Shown piece after piece: positions 1 to 8,209 of a stretch of 64,000 bases of DNA. The stretch is from Bosea sp. BIWAKO-01 (GTDB lineage Bacteria > Pseudomonadota > Alphaproteobacteria > Rhizobiales > Beijerinckiaceae): assembly GCF_001748145.1 (NCBI RefSeq), contig NZ_BCQA01000001.1, positions 1,364,001-1,428,000 on the forward strand, given 5' to 3'. Within the stretch, counting starts at the first letter, position 1, and the number at the start of each line of letters is the position of its first letter. The translations under genes were made by a program, and so were the position numbers. The notes beneath the pieces are model-generated. The model was not told the DNA's origin, searched no databases, and saw only the letters and a program-made list of their open reading frames with translations.

Positions 1-585
1 TTCGCGCTGGACCGAGGTTTCGTCATTATGCCCGGCAAAGGCTATGTGCCTGTGACCGAGACCCAGCAGATGGCGACCAATGGCCTGCGTCCCTGCCGCG
101 TTCTGAGCGCCGGAATAATCCGAGACCAATCCCTCGACATGGCGCAACGCCTGGACCAGCGGCAGGTCGGACGGAATCTGGGCTCTCAGTTCCGACGCAT
201 CGCTGCCGGTCGACGGACAGAGGATCAGCCCGTCGAGCCGATGTTCGCGCATCCGGGTCAGGATTCGTGACTGCCGTGCGCAATCCTCGCGCGTGTCGGC
301 GATCAGGACGAGCGCGCCCTCGGCCTCCAGGCTCTCGGACACGCCGGCGGCGAGCTCCGAATAGAAGGGGTTGGCAAGATCGAAGACGATCAACCCGATC
401 GTGCCCGAACGAGCACCCCGCATCGCGGCAGCGGCACGATCATAGATGTAGCCCAGCTGGGACGCGGCACGCTGAACCCGCTCGCGCGCCTCGGCCGAAA
501 CCGGGGCGCCGCGTAGCGCGAGCGAAGCGGTCGACTTCGACACGCCCGCCTGTTCCGCGACTTCGATCAGCGTGGGCCGGGACAT
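1..585 (-). CDS. LacI-family transcriptional regulator (C-terminus beyond the left edge)
   Basis: The minus-strand frame from the ATG at 585 runs open to the window edge. It begins with a LacI-type helix-turn-helix (TLIEVAEQAGVSKSTASLAL, residues 5-24) and the hinge-like QRAASQLGYIYDRAAAAMR, then the start of a periplasmic-binding-protein-like effector domain (GTIGLIVFDLANPFYSELAAG). About 195 of the usual 330-345 residues are present; the loss is the window edge, not a truncation. It starts two bases after the stop of the ABC ATPase gene, so it is probably the last gene of the same operon and its local repressor. Two LacI-type palindromes at 3556-3588 are its probable operators. The effector is unknown; the transporter's amino-acid ligand is one guess. 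Confidence 0.9.
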   Translation of the reverse strand, partial: MSRPTLIEVAEQAGVSKSTASLALRGAPVSAEARERVQRAASQLGYIYDRAAAAMRGARSGTIGLIVFDLANPFYSELAAGVSESLEAEGALVLIADTREDCARQSRILTRMREHRLDGLILCPSTGSDASELRAQIPSDLPLVQALRHVEGLVSDYSGAQNAAGTQAIGRHLLGLGHRHIAFAGHNDETSVQRE

Positions 586-587
586 CG

Positions 588-1316
588 CTAGAGAACGGCT
601 CCGAGGAATTGCTGCAGTTCCGGAGTCTTCGGCGCACCGAAGAACTCCTCTGGTGGCCCCTGCTCGTGAATGCGTCCCTGGTGAAAATAGACCACCCGGC
701 TCGCGGCTTTCCTCGCGAAGGCCATTTCGTGCGTGACAAGCAGCATGGTCATGCCGGACCGCGACAGGCCCTCCATGACCTTGAGCACCTCGCCCGTCAA
801 TTCCGGATCGAGCGCCGATGTGACCTCGTCGAAGAGCATCACCTTGGGACGCATGGCCAGGCTGCGCGCGATCGCGACACGCTGCTGCTGCCCGCCTGAG
901 AGCTGCTCCGGGAATGCGTCGTATTTTTCGGCCAGCCCGACCTCGGCGAGAACAGAACGGGCAATATCCGAAGCCTCGGCCTTGCCGATCTTCTTCACCA
1001 GCCTGGGCGCCAGCTCGATGTTCTTGCCGACCGTCAGGTGCGGAAAGAGATTGTAGGACTGGAACACCATGCCGACATCCTGGCGCAGCGCACGCAGGGC
1101 CTCCTCACCCGGAGCAAGCGCGTGACCGGCAACGATGATCTGCCCGGAATCAGGTGTCTCCAAGCCGTTCAGGCAGCGCAGGAAGGTGCTCTTGCCCGAG
1201 CCGCTGCGGCCGATCACCGCGATTAGCTCCCCTTCGGAAACGCTCAGCGAGACACCGTCGAGGACGGTGAGCGATCCGAACGACTTGCGAACGTCCTCAG
1301 CTACGACGACCGGCAT
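588..1316 (-). CDS. Polar amino-acid ABC transporter, ATP-binding protein (GlnQ/HisP type)
   Basis: A 242-residue ATPase of the usual PAAT length. Visible motifs are Walker A (GRSGSGKSTFLRCLNGLE), the Q-loop FQSYNLFPHLTV, the signature LSGGQQQRVAIARSLA, Walker B VMLFDEVTSALDPE and the switch histidine in LLVTHEMAFARK. The chain reads MPVVVAEDVRKSFGSLTVLDG at its start, matching family N-termini, and ends at a normal C-terminus. It overlaps the preceding permease gene by 20 bp and is followed two bases later by the LacI-type regulator gene. It would energise uptake of a polar or basic amino acid or related compound together with the two permeases and the binding protein upstream. Substrate cannot be read from the ATPase. 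Confidence 0.95.
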   Translation of the reverse strand: MPVVVAEDVRKSFGSLTVLDGVSLSVSEGELIAVIGRSGSGKSTFLRCLNGLETPDSGQIIVAGHALAPGEEALRALRQDVGMVFQSYNLFPHLTVGKNIELAPRLVKKIGKAEASDIARSVLAEVGLAEKYDAFPEQLSGGQQQRVAIARSLAMRPKVMLFDEVTSALDPELTGEVLKVMEGLSRSGMTMLLVTHEMAFARKAASRVVYFHQGRIHEQGPPEEFFGAPKTPELQQFLGAVL

Positions 1317-1953
1317 GGAGCCTCCTCTCGAGCCGCTGGCTCATCACGCTCAGCGGCCAGCACATGGCAAAGTAAAGAAGTGCGACAGAGCCGAAGACCC
1401 AGAAGGGCTGGAATGTCACGTTGTTCATGAGAGTGCCGGCCCGTGTCAGCTCGACAAAGCCGATGATCGACGCCACCGAGGTGTTCTTGACGATCTGCAC
1501 CATGAAGCCGACCGTCGGCGGCACCGCCAGCCTGACGGCCTGCGGCAGCACGACATAGATCATGCGCTGCGCCGGTTTCAGTGCGAGCGAGGACGCCGCC
1601 TCCCATTGCTGGCGCGGCACGGCCTCGATGCAGCCTCGCCAGATGTCGCCCAGGAAGGCGCTGGCATAGACCGTCATCCCGAGCGCCGCCGCGACCAGGG
1701 GCGGAAAGCGCAAGCCGAGGAACGGCAGGCCGTAGAAGACGAGGAAGAGCACGATCAGTACCGGCGTGCCCTGCACCACGCTGATCCAGCTCGCGGCGAT
1801 GTTCCTAAGCATGGCGTTGCGCGACACCCGCATCAGCGCGACGACCATGCCGATCGCGCCGCCGCCAATGAAGGCCAGCAGCGAGAGCAGAACGGTCCAA
1901 CGCGCCGCCTCGACAAGAAAGGTGAATTCGGCAGGACCGAAGGAACGGATCAT
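1297..1953 (-). CDS. Polar amino-acid ABC transporter permease (second subunit)
   Basis: A 218-residue HisM/GlnP-type inner-membrane permease. The start used is the ATG at 1953 (MIRSFGPAEFTFLVEAARW), which overlaps the stop of the preceding permease in an ATGA arrangement; a longer reading of this frame runs through the neighbouring gene and is not real. Membrane segments include WTVLLSLLAFIGGGAIGMVV and VVQGTPVLIVLFLVFYGLPF. The cytoplasmic EAA-type loop reads EAASSLALKPAQRMIYVVLP. It forms a heterodimer with the permease encoded at 1950-2630. The 20-bp overlap with the ATPase gene supports translational coupling. Confidence 0.93.
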   Translation of the reverse strand: MIRSFGPAEFTFLVEAARWTVLLSLLAFIGGGAIGMVVALMRVSRNAMLRNIAASWISVVQGTPVLIVLFLVFYGLPFLGLRFPPLVAAALGMTVYASAFLGDIWRGCIEAVPRQQWEAASSLALKPAQRMIYVVLPQAVRLAVPPTVGFMVQIVKNTSVASIIGFVELTRAGTLMNNVTFQPFWVFGSVALLYFAMCWPLSVMSQRLERRLHAGRRS

Positions 1954-2630
1954 CGGCGCACCGCCACCGCGCGACGGCGCGGGAACAGGAAGCGGCCGGC
2001 GAGATCGAAGCTCAGGCGGAACAGCATCGTGAGGCCGAGATAGAAGCCGGCGAGGATGATGTAGACCTCCATCGAGCGATAGGTGCGGCTGTCGATCAGC
2101 GCTCCCGCAGAGGACAGCTCCTCGACGGAAATCTGGGAGAGGATCGATGAGGCGAGCATGGTGAGAACGAACTGGCTCGACAGCGCCGGCCAGACCCGCT
2201 CCAGGGCCGGCAGAAGCACGACGTGGAGCAGAATATCGCGGCGCCTCAGTCCGAGTGCCGCACCAGCCTCGATCTGCGAGCGATGGGTGGCCTCGATTCC
2301 AGCGCGGATGATCTCTGCCGAATAGGCGCCGAGATTGAGGGTGAGCGCGATCAGCCCGGCCTGGATCGCCGTGATCTGAATGCCCAGGCCGGGAAGCCCG
2401 AAGAAGACGAGGAAGAGCTGGACGATAAAGGGCGTGTTGCGCATGCCCTCGACATATCCGGCCGCAAGAACGCGCAGAATCCGGCTGCGTGCGCTGCGCG
2501 CGACCGCGCACAGGACGCCGATTACCACCCCGAGCACGATTGCGACAGCGGAGATCCAGACGGTCTGCAGAAGGCCGCTCAGGAGCGTGTCTAATTGCGC
2601 CCAAACGTCGGAAAAGACGAGGCTTGGCAT
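1950..2630 (-). CDS. Polar amino-acid ABC transporter permease (first subunit)
   Basis: A 226-residue PAAT permease starting MPSLVFSDVWAQLDTLLSGL. It has the family pattern GLLQTVWISAVAIVLGVVIG, then RNTPFIVQLFLVFFGLPGLG, and the EAA-like loop EAGAALGLRRRDILLHVVLL. The paired permease follows with a 4-bp overlap. It is the first membrane gene after the binding-protein gene, separated from it by about 70 bp that carry a GC-rich hairpin (2665-2689). That arrangement is common where the binding protein is made in excess over the membrane subunits. Confidence 0.93.
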   Translation of the reverse strand: MPSLVFSDVWAQLDTLLSGLLQTVWISAVAIVLGVVIGVLCAVARSARSRILRVLAAGYVEGMRNTPFIVQLFLVFFGLPGLGIQITAIQAGLIALTLNLGAYSAEIIRAGIEATHRSQIEAGAALGLRRRDILLHVVLLPALERVWPALSSQFVLTMLASSILSQISVEELSSAGALIDSRTYRSMEVYIILAGFYLGLTMLFRLSFDLAGRFLFPRRRAVAVRR

Positions 2631-2664
2631 AGTGCTGACATTTCGATCGCGGGAGAAGACGAAG

Positions 2665-2689
2665 CCGGTGCGCCGCCAGGGCGCACCGG
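2665..2689 (-). terminator. GC-rich stem-loop between binding-protein and permease genes (attenuator-like)
   Basis: A perfect 10-bp inverted repeat (ccggtgcgcc / ggcgcaccgg) with a 5-base loop lies just after the stop codon of the binding-protein gene and before the permease genes on the minus strand. There is no clear U-tract, so it is better read as a partial terminator or 3'-end stabiliser than as a full terminator. Confidence 0.5.
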
Positions 2690-2698
2690 TGCGCTAGC

Positions 2699-3517
2699 TC
2701 AGAAGACCGGAAGCTCCGGCAGAGGCGCGTTGAGCCACTTCTTGGAGATTTCGTCGAGCTCTCCAGAGTTCTTCATGAACCAGATCGTGTTGTTGAGCCA
2801 CTGATGCAGCTCCATCTGGTCCTTGCGGACAGCCATCGAGTTGGGCTGCAGCGCGAAGGCAAACTTGAGCTCGGCGTTGGCGCCCTTGTTCTGACCCAGA
2901 ATCTGATTGACCGTGGTGTCCGGAAGGGCCGCGGCATCGACCTGGCGGCTGAAGACCGCCTGGGCGCAGATCGCATCGTCATCAAAGCGCACGATGTTCG
3001 TACCCGGCATCGCCATACGCGTCAGTGTGGTGTCCTGCGGGCTGCCGCGCGGAACCGCGACACGCTTGCCGGCGAGATCAGCCAGAGACTTCGCGGCCAG
3101 ATCGTTAGCGCCCATGATCGACATGCGGAAGGCGCTGTAAGGCATCGGGAAGACGATGGTCTTGGCGCGCTCCGGCGTCGGTCCGAGCGTCGCGACCAGC
3201 AGGTCCACGCGCTTGGCCTGCAAAGCTGGAATGCGTGCCGGCGGCGCCAGCGCGGTGATCTCCGCTTTCACGCCCATGTATTTGGCGATGAGATTGGCGA
3301 CATCGACATCATAACCCGATGCTTCGCCGCGCTCATTGACGATGCCGAAAGGCGGCACGCCCGACACGACGCCGATGGCAATGCTGCCGCGCTTGGTGAA
3401 TTCCTCAGGCGTCGAGGCGCTGGCTGTCGTCGTGCTTGCAGTGACCGCAGCAGCGGCGGCCGTCCCTAAGGCTAGCGCGCCCAAAGCGGCGCGGCGTGAC
3501 GGATTATGCTCGTCCAT
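2699..3517 (-). CDS. Polar amino-acid ABC transporter substrate-binding protein
   Basis: The start chosen is the ATG at 3517 (MDEHNPSRRAALGALALG), preceded at a good distance by ggag; an upstream in-frame ATG at 3589 would place translation through the operator palindromes. Residues 7-35 form an export signal with an RR pair and an alanine-rich core ending ASTPEEF, so Tat export is plausible. The mature part is a family 3 solute-binding domain: SIAIGVVSGVPPFGIVNERG, GYDVDVANLIAKYMGVK, RVDLLVATLGPTPERAKTI and DAAALPDTTVNQILG. The final IWFMKNSGELDEISKKWLN is typical of this family. It is 272 residues long. It heads the operon with two permeases, the ATPase and the LacI-type regulator. An amino acid or close analogue is the likely ligand. 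Confidence 0.93.
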   Translation of the reverse strand: MDEHNPSRRAALGALALGTAAAAAVTASTTTASASTPEEFTKRGSIAIGVVSGVPPFGIVNERGEASGYDVDVANLIAKYMGVKAEITALAPPARIPALQAKRVDLLVATLGPTPERAKTIVFPMPYSAFRMSIMGANDLAAKSLADLAGKRVAVPRGSPQDTTLTRMAMPGTNIVRFDDDAICAQAVFSRQVDAAALPDTTVNQILGQNKGANAELKFAFALQPNSMAVRKDQMELHQWLNNTIWFMKNSGELDEISKKWLNAPLPELPVF

Positions 3518-3555
3518 GCACTTTCTCCATGTCGCGTTTCCATGAGCCGGGCTTC

Positions 3556-3588
3556 TAGAACGTTCCAGCTTCGAACTGGAACGTTCCA
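3556..3588. promoter_or_regulatory. Tandem LacI-type operators
   Basis: Two copies of a palindrome with a central CG occur here: tagaacgttcca (3556-3567) and the perfect tggaacgttcca (3577-3588). Their centres are 21 bp apart, two helical turns. An even palindrome with central CG is the usual form of LacI/GalR-family operators. They lie about 40-70 bp upstream of the binding-protein start, so the LacI-type gene at 1-585 is the probable binder. Confidence 0.75.
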
Positions 3589-3986
3589 TATGGTCAAATC
3601 GGAGTCAAGCCCATGAACGCTTCGATCCAGCTCACCGCTCTCCGCTCGCCAGCAAGAGCCGCCGAGAACCTCTTCGAATTCTGGAGATCCGGGGTACAGC
3701 TGAGGTGAAGCGAGCGACGCAGATGGCTGCGCTTGCGTCTCGCGTCTCGCGTCTCGCGTCATGGCGCCTGCACCGCGCCTGTGGCTGCAGCAAGCGAGCC
3801 CGCCCCTGGCCGGTCGATCCAGGACTGAACGAGCACTCCGACAACCGACCGTGCACATCCCGCAATTTTCCCCGCGGGGCACGTCAATCCTGTTAACAAT
3901 CAGGAATTCGTTCTATACAACCTAAGCGAGAAATCGCAGATTTAAGAGCAGCGCGGTGAGAAAATCTGTGAACTGGGGGAATTGGC
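3589..3986. other. Intergenic region between divergent genes, with a short heptamer repeat
   Basis: About 400 bp without a convincing gene. At 3735-3760 the heptamer gcgtctc is repeated 3.7 times in tandem. The segment 3885-3960 is relatively AT-rich (gttaacaatcaggaattcg) and probably holds the promoter of the small gene at 3987. Longer open frames here have no recognisable domain or start signal. Confidence 0.5.
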
Positions 3987-4304
3987 ATGGCATGCCTTGA
4001 TGTCGTTGATGCCCCCCACTGGATTCATCACGTCCTGGTCACGACGGACGATGTGAATCTTCGCCTCAAGCTCGACGCCATGGATGCGTGGCTCAGTCTG
4101 CGGGAAATCCCCTATCGCGTTGTCGCCCTGCCCCGGGACAAGATGGCGATACGGCTCTGCTTCCTGGAAGAAGACTCGGCCCATGCGTTCGAGGCGTTTG
4201 CCGGAGGGCTGAGTGTCCCCTCGGACGAGACCACACTCGCGCTGGCTGCGGATCCCGCGAATGATGATTTCTATCAAGTGCTTGAGCACCGCTTGGCTGA
4301 TTGA
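3987..4304 (+). CDS. Small protein of unknown function
   Basis: 105 residues starting MACLDVVDAPHWIHHVLV, with a purine-rich ggggg stretch before the ATG. I do not recognise a family. It is acidic overall, with no signal peptide and no membrane segment. The pattern of predicted strands and helices (HHVLVTTDDVNLRLKLDAMD, then YRVVALPRDKMAIRLCFLEE) suggests a compact alpha/beta fold. It stands alone with its own AT-rich upstream region and is followed by 200 bp of non-coding sequence. It is kept because its codon pattern and start context look real; it could still be spurious. Confidence 0.6.
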   Translation: MACLDVVDAPHWIHHVLVTTDDVNLRLKLDAMDAWLSLREIPYRVVALPRDKMAIRLCFLEEDSAHAFEAFAGGLSVPSDETTLALAADPANDDFYQVLEHRLAD

Positions 4305-4510
4305 AGCAGGATCGCGCTTCCAGCCAAGAAGGTCGGGAACGTTGCACTCACCGCCCAGGGCCAGCGTGGCGTCGATAATCCGCGCGGACAGCCAGGCCAC
4401 TCATTTCGCCCTGTCGAGGATTCCCAGGCCACGGAAGGCCTGAGGACGGCCGCCTGACGTGAGCCCGGCGGAAACCAGCCGTCCGTGAGGTTTGGCAGGC
4501 CCGGCGCAGA

Positions 4511-5200
4511 TCAGCGAACGCGCCTGACTTCAAGCGCCTCGGCGATGGTCTGGTAGCCGCGTGCGCGGGCATGTTGCAGCGGCGTAAGGCCTTCCCGATC
4601 CGCAATCCCGGGATTGGCGCCAGCGGCGACCAGGGCCCGCACGGTCGCGACATGCCGTGGGCCGCCATTGCCGAGCACCACCGCCTCCATCAGCGCTGTC
4701 CAGCCGAGATTGTTGACGTGATCGAGGGGCGCCTTCGCCTTGATCAGTTCTTCCACGATGCCCTCATGACCGAGATGGGCGGCCGCGATCAGCGCGGTGC
4801 CGTCATAGCGGCTGGTGACGAGGGTCGCCGCCGCGCCCGCAGCCAGCAGAGCCTTCAACGTCGGCACATCGTCACTGACTGCCACGATGGTGACGGCATC
4901 ATAACGCTGGTGGTCGAGAAGCGCCGGGTTCGCTCCCGCGACGATCAGCGCGCGCGCCACGGCCCCCTGCCCGCGAAAGGCCGCGACATGGAGCGGTGTG
5001 CGGCCGTTGCCGTCCCGGGCGTTCAGATCAGCGCCGGTCGTGGCGAGGCGGCTGACCTGGGCGACGTCGCCGGACGCGGCGGCGGCGTGGAGGCCCTGAT
5101 AGACGGACAATTCCGCGGCACTCGGCGGCGTCTGCGCCCGTATTTGGCCTGACAGGGTCGCGGCCGCGAGGATCACGACGGCGAACAGCGTTCTCGACAT
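4511..5200 (-). CDS. Exported ankyrin-repeat protein
   Basis: 229 residues. The first 22 (MSRTLFAVVILAAATLSGQIRA) are a clear Sec signal peptide, so the protein is periplasmic. The rest is a run of about five ankyrin repeats, recognisable from DLNARDGNGRTPLHVAAFRG, ANPALLDHQRYDAVTIVAVS, YDGTALIAAAHLGHEGIVEE, LDHVNNLGWTALMEAVVLGN and ANPGIADREGLTPLQHARAR. Such proteins mediate protein-protein contacts; the partner is unknown. In other bacteria periplasmic ankyrin proteins sit beside catalase or stress genes. Here the upstream neighbour on the same strand is an exported GlcG/HbpS-like protein 70 bp away, so they may be cotranscribed. Confidence 0.9.
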   Translation of the reverse strand: MSRTLFAVVILAAATLSGQIRAQTPPSAAELSVYQGLHAAAASGDVAQVSRLATTGADLNARDGNGRTPLHVAAFRGQGAVARALIVAGANPALLDHQRYDAVTIVAVSDDVPTLKALLAAGAAATLVTSRYDGTALIAAAHLGHEGIVEELIKAKAPLDHVNNLGWTALMEAVVLGNGGPRHVATVRALVAAGANPGIADREGLTPLQHARARGYQTIAEALEVRRVR

Positions 5201-5270
5201 GGCCCCACTCCGACAATCCCGAAGGCGGCCGAAGCGCCGGCCACCTTCGTCGACATGCCCAAGAATAGTC

Positions 5271-5759
5271 TCAGCGCAGCTTCGCCTTCACCTTTTCGAT
5301 GCCGGCATTGGCGCATTCTTCATCCAGATGCCCGCCAGGAGCGCCCCCGACTCCCACCGCGCCGATGACCTCGTCACCGACCTTGACCGGCACGCCGCCG
5401 CCGAGCAGCAGGAAGCCTTCGATAGATGCGAGATGGCGGGCTGCCGGATTCTTCTCGGCGCCTTCCGCGATCGCCGAGGTGGCGTTGCGGGCGGAGGCTG
5501 AGGTGAAGGCCTTGGCGCGGCTGGCCTCGACAGTGTGCGGTCCGGCCCGATCGGCGCGAAGCATGGCGCGCACAAGCCCGGCACGGTCAACGACTGTTGC
5601 AGTCACATTGAAGTTCTTTGCCGCGCACGCCTCGACTGTGGCCTGAGCGAGTTCCTGGGCGATGGCCAGCGGCATGTTCCGCTCCTGAAGAACCTGAGCC
5701 CCGGCGGCGGCGGGGACAAGCGCAAGGGCCACAGCGGCAGCAAGGCGGATCGTGGACAT
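5271..5759 (-). CDS. Exported GlcG/HbpS-like heme-binding-family protein
   Basis: The ATG at 5759 (MSTIRLAAAVALALVPAAAG) follows a ggag ribosome site and opens a 162-residue product with a signal peptide cleaved near AAGAQ. The mature chain has the GlcG/HbpS (DUF336) pattern: MPLAIAQELAQATVEACAAK, VTATVVDRAGLVRAMLRADR, HTVEASRAKAFTSAS, GFLLLGGGVPVKVGDEVIGA and VGVGGAPGGHLDEECANAGI. In Streptomyces HbpS is an extracellular heme and redox sensor partner; many family members in proteobacteria are uncharacterised. The gene is upstream of the exported ankyrin gene, and a two-component pair lies just beyond it on the same strand, so a sensing role is possible but unproven. Confidence 0.88.
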   Translation of the reverse strand: MSTIRLAAAVALALVPAAAGAQVLQERNMPLAIAQELAQATVEACAAKNFNVTATVVDRAGLVRAMLRADRAGPHTVEASRAKAFTSASARNATSAIAEGAEKNPAARHLASIEGFLLLGGGVPVKVGDEVIGAVGVGGAPGGHLDEECANAGIEKVKAKLR

Positions 5760-5894
5760 GATTTCTCCGGTACTGAGCAAGATCGAACCCTGTGCTCGAC
5801 GGAAGAAGGTTAGCCCGAGGCGACGGCAAAGATTATCGGTGCGGTGCCGGAGCCATCTCCGTAATCATACGGAGGCCTGCCGGAGGGCCGAGCC

Positions 5895-6494
5895 CTAAAG
5901 CGCGGCCCGCACCATGGCGGCGACCGAGGTCGCGCCAAGCTTTTCCCCAATATTGGCACGATGGGTCTCGACCGTGCGAGGCGAGAGGTCGAGCGAGCGT
6001 GCGATCTCCTTGGTCGACCGGCCCTGCGCGACCAGATCGAGAATTTCGCGCTCGCGTGGAGTCAGGCGGGCGAGGAGAGCAGCCCGTTCGGTCCTCTCTG
6101 CCTGATCCCGGCTGAGGTCGTCGCGCTGCGCGAAACCGGCCTCGATCGCCTCGAGCAGAACCTGCTCATCGACCGGCTTGGTCAGGAAATCGACGGCCCC
6201 CGCCTTGAATGCACGCCGGCAGGCGCTGACATCGCCGTGGCCGGTGATCACAACCGTCGGCATGCGCGCTGCCTCAGTGGCCATCCGTTCGAGCAGCTGC
6301 AGCCCCGAAACCCCCGGCATGCGGATATCGACGACCACGCAGCCATCCTGCCGCGGATCCGGACGATCAAGGAAAGCCTGCGCGCTCGAAAACGGCTTCG
6401 CGGCGAATCCCATGGTCTTCAAGAGCAGGGTCAGCGCTTCCCTGACATCGCTGTCGTCATCGACCAGATAGACCGTGCGTGCAGCCGGTTTCAT
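5895..6494 (-). CDS. FixJ/NarL-type two-component response regulator
   Basis: The start at 6494 (MKPAARTVYLVDDDSDVREA) overlaps the stop of the histidine kinase gene in an ATGA arrangement. A receiver domain occupies residues 5-120, with acidic pocket DDD at 12-14, phospho-acceptor Asp56 (VVVDIRMPGVSG), Thr in VVITGHGD and Lys in DFLTKPVDE. The C-terminal LuxR-type helix-turn-helix reads LTPREREILDLVAQGRSTKE then ARSLDLSPRTVETHRANI. The total of 199 residues is normal for the FixJ/TodT group. It would activate transcription when phosphorylated by the cognate kinase encoded immediately upstream. Target genes are not evident. Confidence 0.95.
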   Translation of the reverse strand: MKPAARTVYLVDDDSDVREALTLLLKTMGFAAKPFSSAQAFLDRPDPRQDGCVVVDIRMPGVSGLQLLERMATEAARMPTVVITGHGDVSACRRAFKAGAVDFLTKPVDEQVLLEAIEAGFAQRDDLSRDQAERTERAALLARLTPREREILDLVAQGRSTKEIARSLDLSPRTVETHRANIGEKLGATSVAAMVRAAL

Positions 6495-8044
6495 TCCGCA
6501 GCAACCTTCCGCTCCGCGACCCAGGCGGGAAGACGGATCGTGAAGACGGCCCCACTCGACGCTCCGTTCCGGACTTCGATGCGCCCGCCCGCGCTTTCGA
6601 CCAAGCGCTCGCATAAGGGCAGGCCAAGGCCCATTCCGCCGCTCTTGGTGGTAAAGAACGGCTCGAAGAGGCGTGCCATATCGGCATCCGCGATGCCGCT
6701 GCCCTGATCCGCGACCGAAATCTCGGCCTCCCCTGCAACCTCCCGGACCGTGATTGTGATCACGCGCCGCTCCTCCGGCATGGCGTCGAGCGCCTCCGCG
6801 GCGTTTCGAACGAGATTATGCACGACCTGTTCGATGGAAACGCGGTCCACCACCGCCCATGGCGGAATGGAGCTCAGTTCCAACCGCAGCGTGATCGCGC
6901 GCTCCTGCAGGTCGCGCTGGACCAACTCGACGACATTGCGGGTAATCTGGTTGAGATCGGCAGGCTGCCGGACTGGATCGCGGCGTGAGACATAAGTCCT
7001 CAGCCGTTCCAATATCTCGCCCGCCCTTCGCGCGTGACGGACATTCGCTTCAAGCACGCCCACGAGTTCGTCGGGGGTCTTCGCTTCCGACCGGGCCAGG
7101 CGAAGGCCCGCCTGGCTCTGGCTGAGGATCGCCGTCAGGGGCTGAGTTATCTCATGGGCGATACCGGACGCCATTTCACCGACTGTGTTGACCCGCATCG
7201 CATGGGCCAGCCGGGCCTCATGCTGGTGCAGGCGCATGGCCTCCCTCGCGCCCGCGGTACGTCGTCTCTCGCGCAGGATCACCAAGAGCAGGAAGGCCGC
7301 GAGCCCCGTCGCGGTCAGAACCACGAATGCGGTCCGCGGCGGGAGGAGGTCCGCCAGTACCGGCTGCCCTGCGAGGTGCAGCACGAGCGGCTGTGACCGA
7401 CTGCCAAGGGCCCCTTCATAGGAGAGACGGGGGATCACTCCCTGATGGGGAAGGGTTGCGCCGGTCTGTACGAGGACCGTTCCGGCACCATCCCGAAGCA
7501 CGAGGGCGATCTCGTGCGGCAGGCCGCCCTCTGGTTCGACGAGGAGCTTGCCGTCGATCACCAGGACGAGCGCGCCGACTTCGGAAGCATTGTCAGGGAG
7601 GCGCTTGACCAGCGCATAGAACGGCGTCCCCGTCCGGCTGGCGACTGTCCCGGCCTGCCCGGCTCCGAGCTCGCGGAGCCTTTCCGCCAGCGCCGCCATC
7701 TCGAAATCCCGGAGAGCAGCTGGGGGGCTGCCGGACGCCATCTCGGAGGATCCCGTGAAACTGATCAGGGCGACGGCAGCGATGCGGGGGTAGAAGCGCT
7801 GCATCGCCTCCACCACGGCCTGGAAGGTTGCGGATGACGCGCCCGAGCTTGCGAGGACCGCTGCGAGGCTGGTGAGATGGGCGTCATGCTGATCGACGCG
7901 CTGCGACAGGATGCGGTGCAACGTACCGCCATCGCGCTCAAGCCCGTCCCGCACCCGGACGAACTCGGCACCAGCCACCAAGGCAAGGGCGATGAGCGCG
8001 AGCGGTATCCACAATCCGAGAAAAGCGAGGAAACGTTGCTTCAC
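6491..8044 (-). CDS. Membrane sensor histidine kinase
   Basis: 517 residues from a GTG start at 8044 (reads as KQRFLAFLGLWIPLALIALA after the initiator). One membrane helix at residues 7-27 and a second at 238-257 (AFVVLTATGLAAFLLLVILR) enclose a periplasmic sensor domain of about 210 residues with no recognised ligand motif. A DctB/FixL-type HisKA domain follows, with His297 in GIAHEITQPLTAILSQSQAG. The HATPase_c domain shows the N-box VHNLVRNAAEALD, the G1 box VADQGSGIADADM and a final GMGLGLPLCERLVES. It is cotranscribed with the FixJ-type regulator. The ligand is unknown; the exported GlcG/HbpS-like protein next door is a possible accessory. Confidence 0.93.
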   Translation of the reverse strand: MKQRFLAFLGLWIPLALIALALVAGAEFVRVRDGLERDGGTLHRILSQRVDQHDAHLTSLAAVLASSGASSATFQAVVEAMQRFYPRIAAVALISFTGSSEMASGSPPAALRDFEMAALAERLRELGAGQAGTVASRTGTPFYALVKRLPDNASEVGALVLVIDGKLLVEPEGGLPHEIALVLRDGAGTVLVQTGATLPHQGVIPRLSYEGALGSRSQPLVLHLAGQPVLADLLPPRTAFVVLTATGLAAFLLLVILRERRRTAGAREAMRLHQHEARLAHAMRVNTVGEMASGIAHEITQPLTAILSQSQAGLRLARSEAKTPDELVGVLEANVRHARRAGEILERLRTYVSRRDPVRQPADLNQITRNVVELVQRDLQERAITLRLELSSIPPWAVVDRVSIEQVVHNLVRNAAEALDAMPEERRVITITVREVAGEAEISVADQGSGIADADMARLFEPFFTTKSGGMGLGLPLCERLVESAGGRIEVRNGASSGAVFTIRLPAWVAERKVAAE

Positions 8045-8209
8045 GAGGTGCGCCTAGTTCAGGCCAACCTATCGCGCAAGCCCTCTGCCGTCACCGTCGC
8101 GCTCTCTGCGCCCCTCAGGCCGAGACAGCCGGCCTCTCCACCGTCCTGCTTGTCGACGGTACACTGGACGATGCGCGAGGCGGCGTGCGGCCTCGCGCAT
8201 CGGTCTGTC

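Noticed and set aside
1135..2043. Plus-strand 302-codon open frame
   Set aside because: It lies antisense to the two permeases and the ATPase and shows only arginine-rich low-complexity translation.
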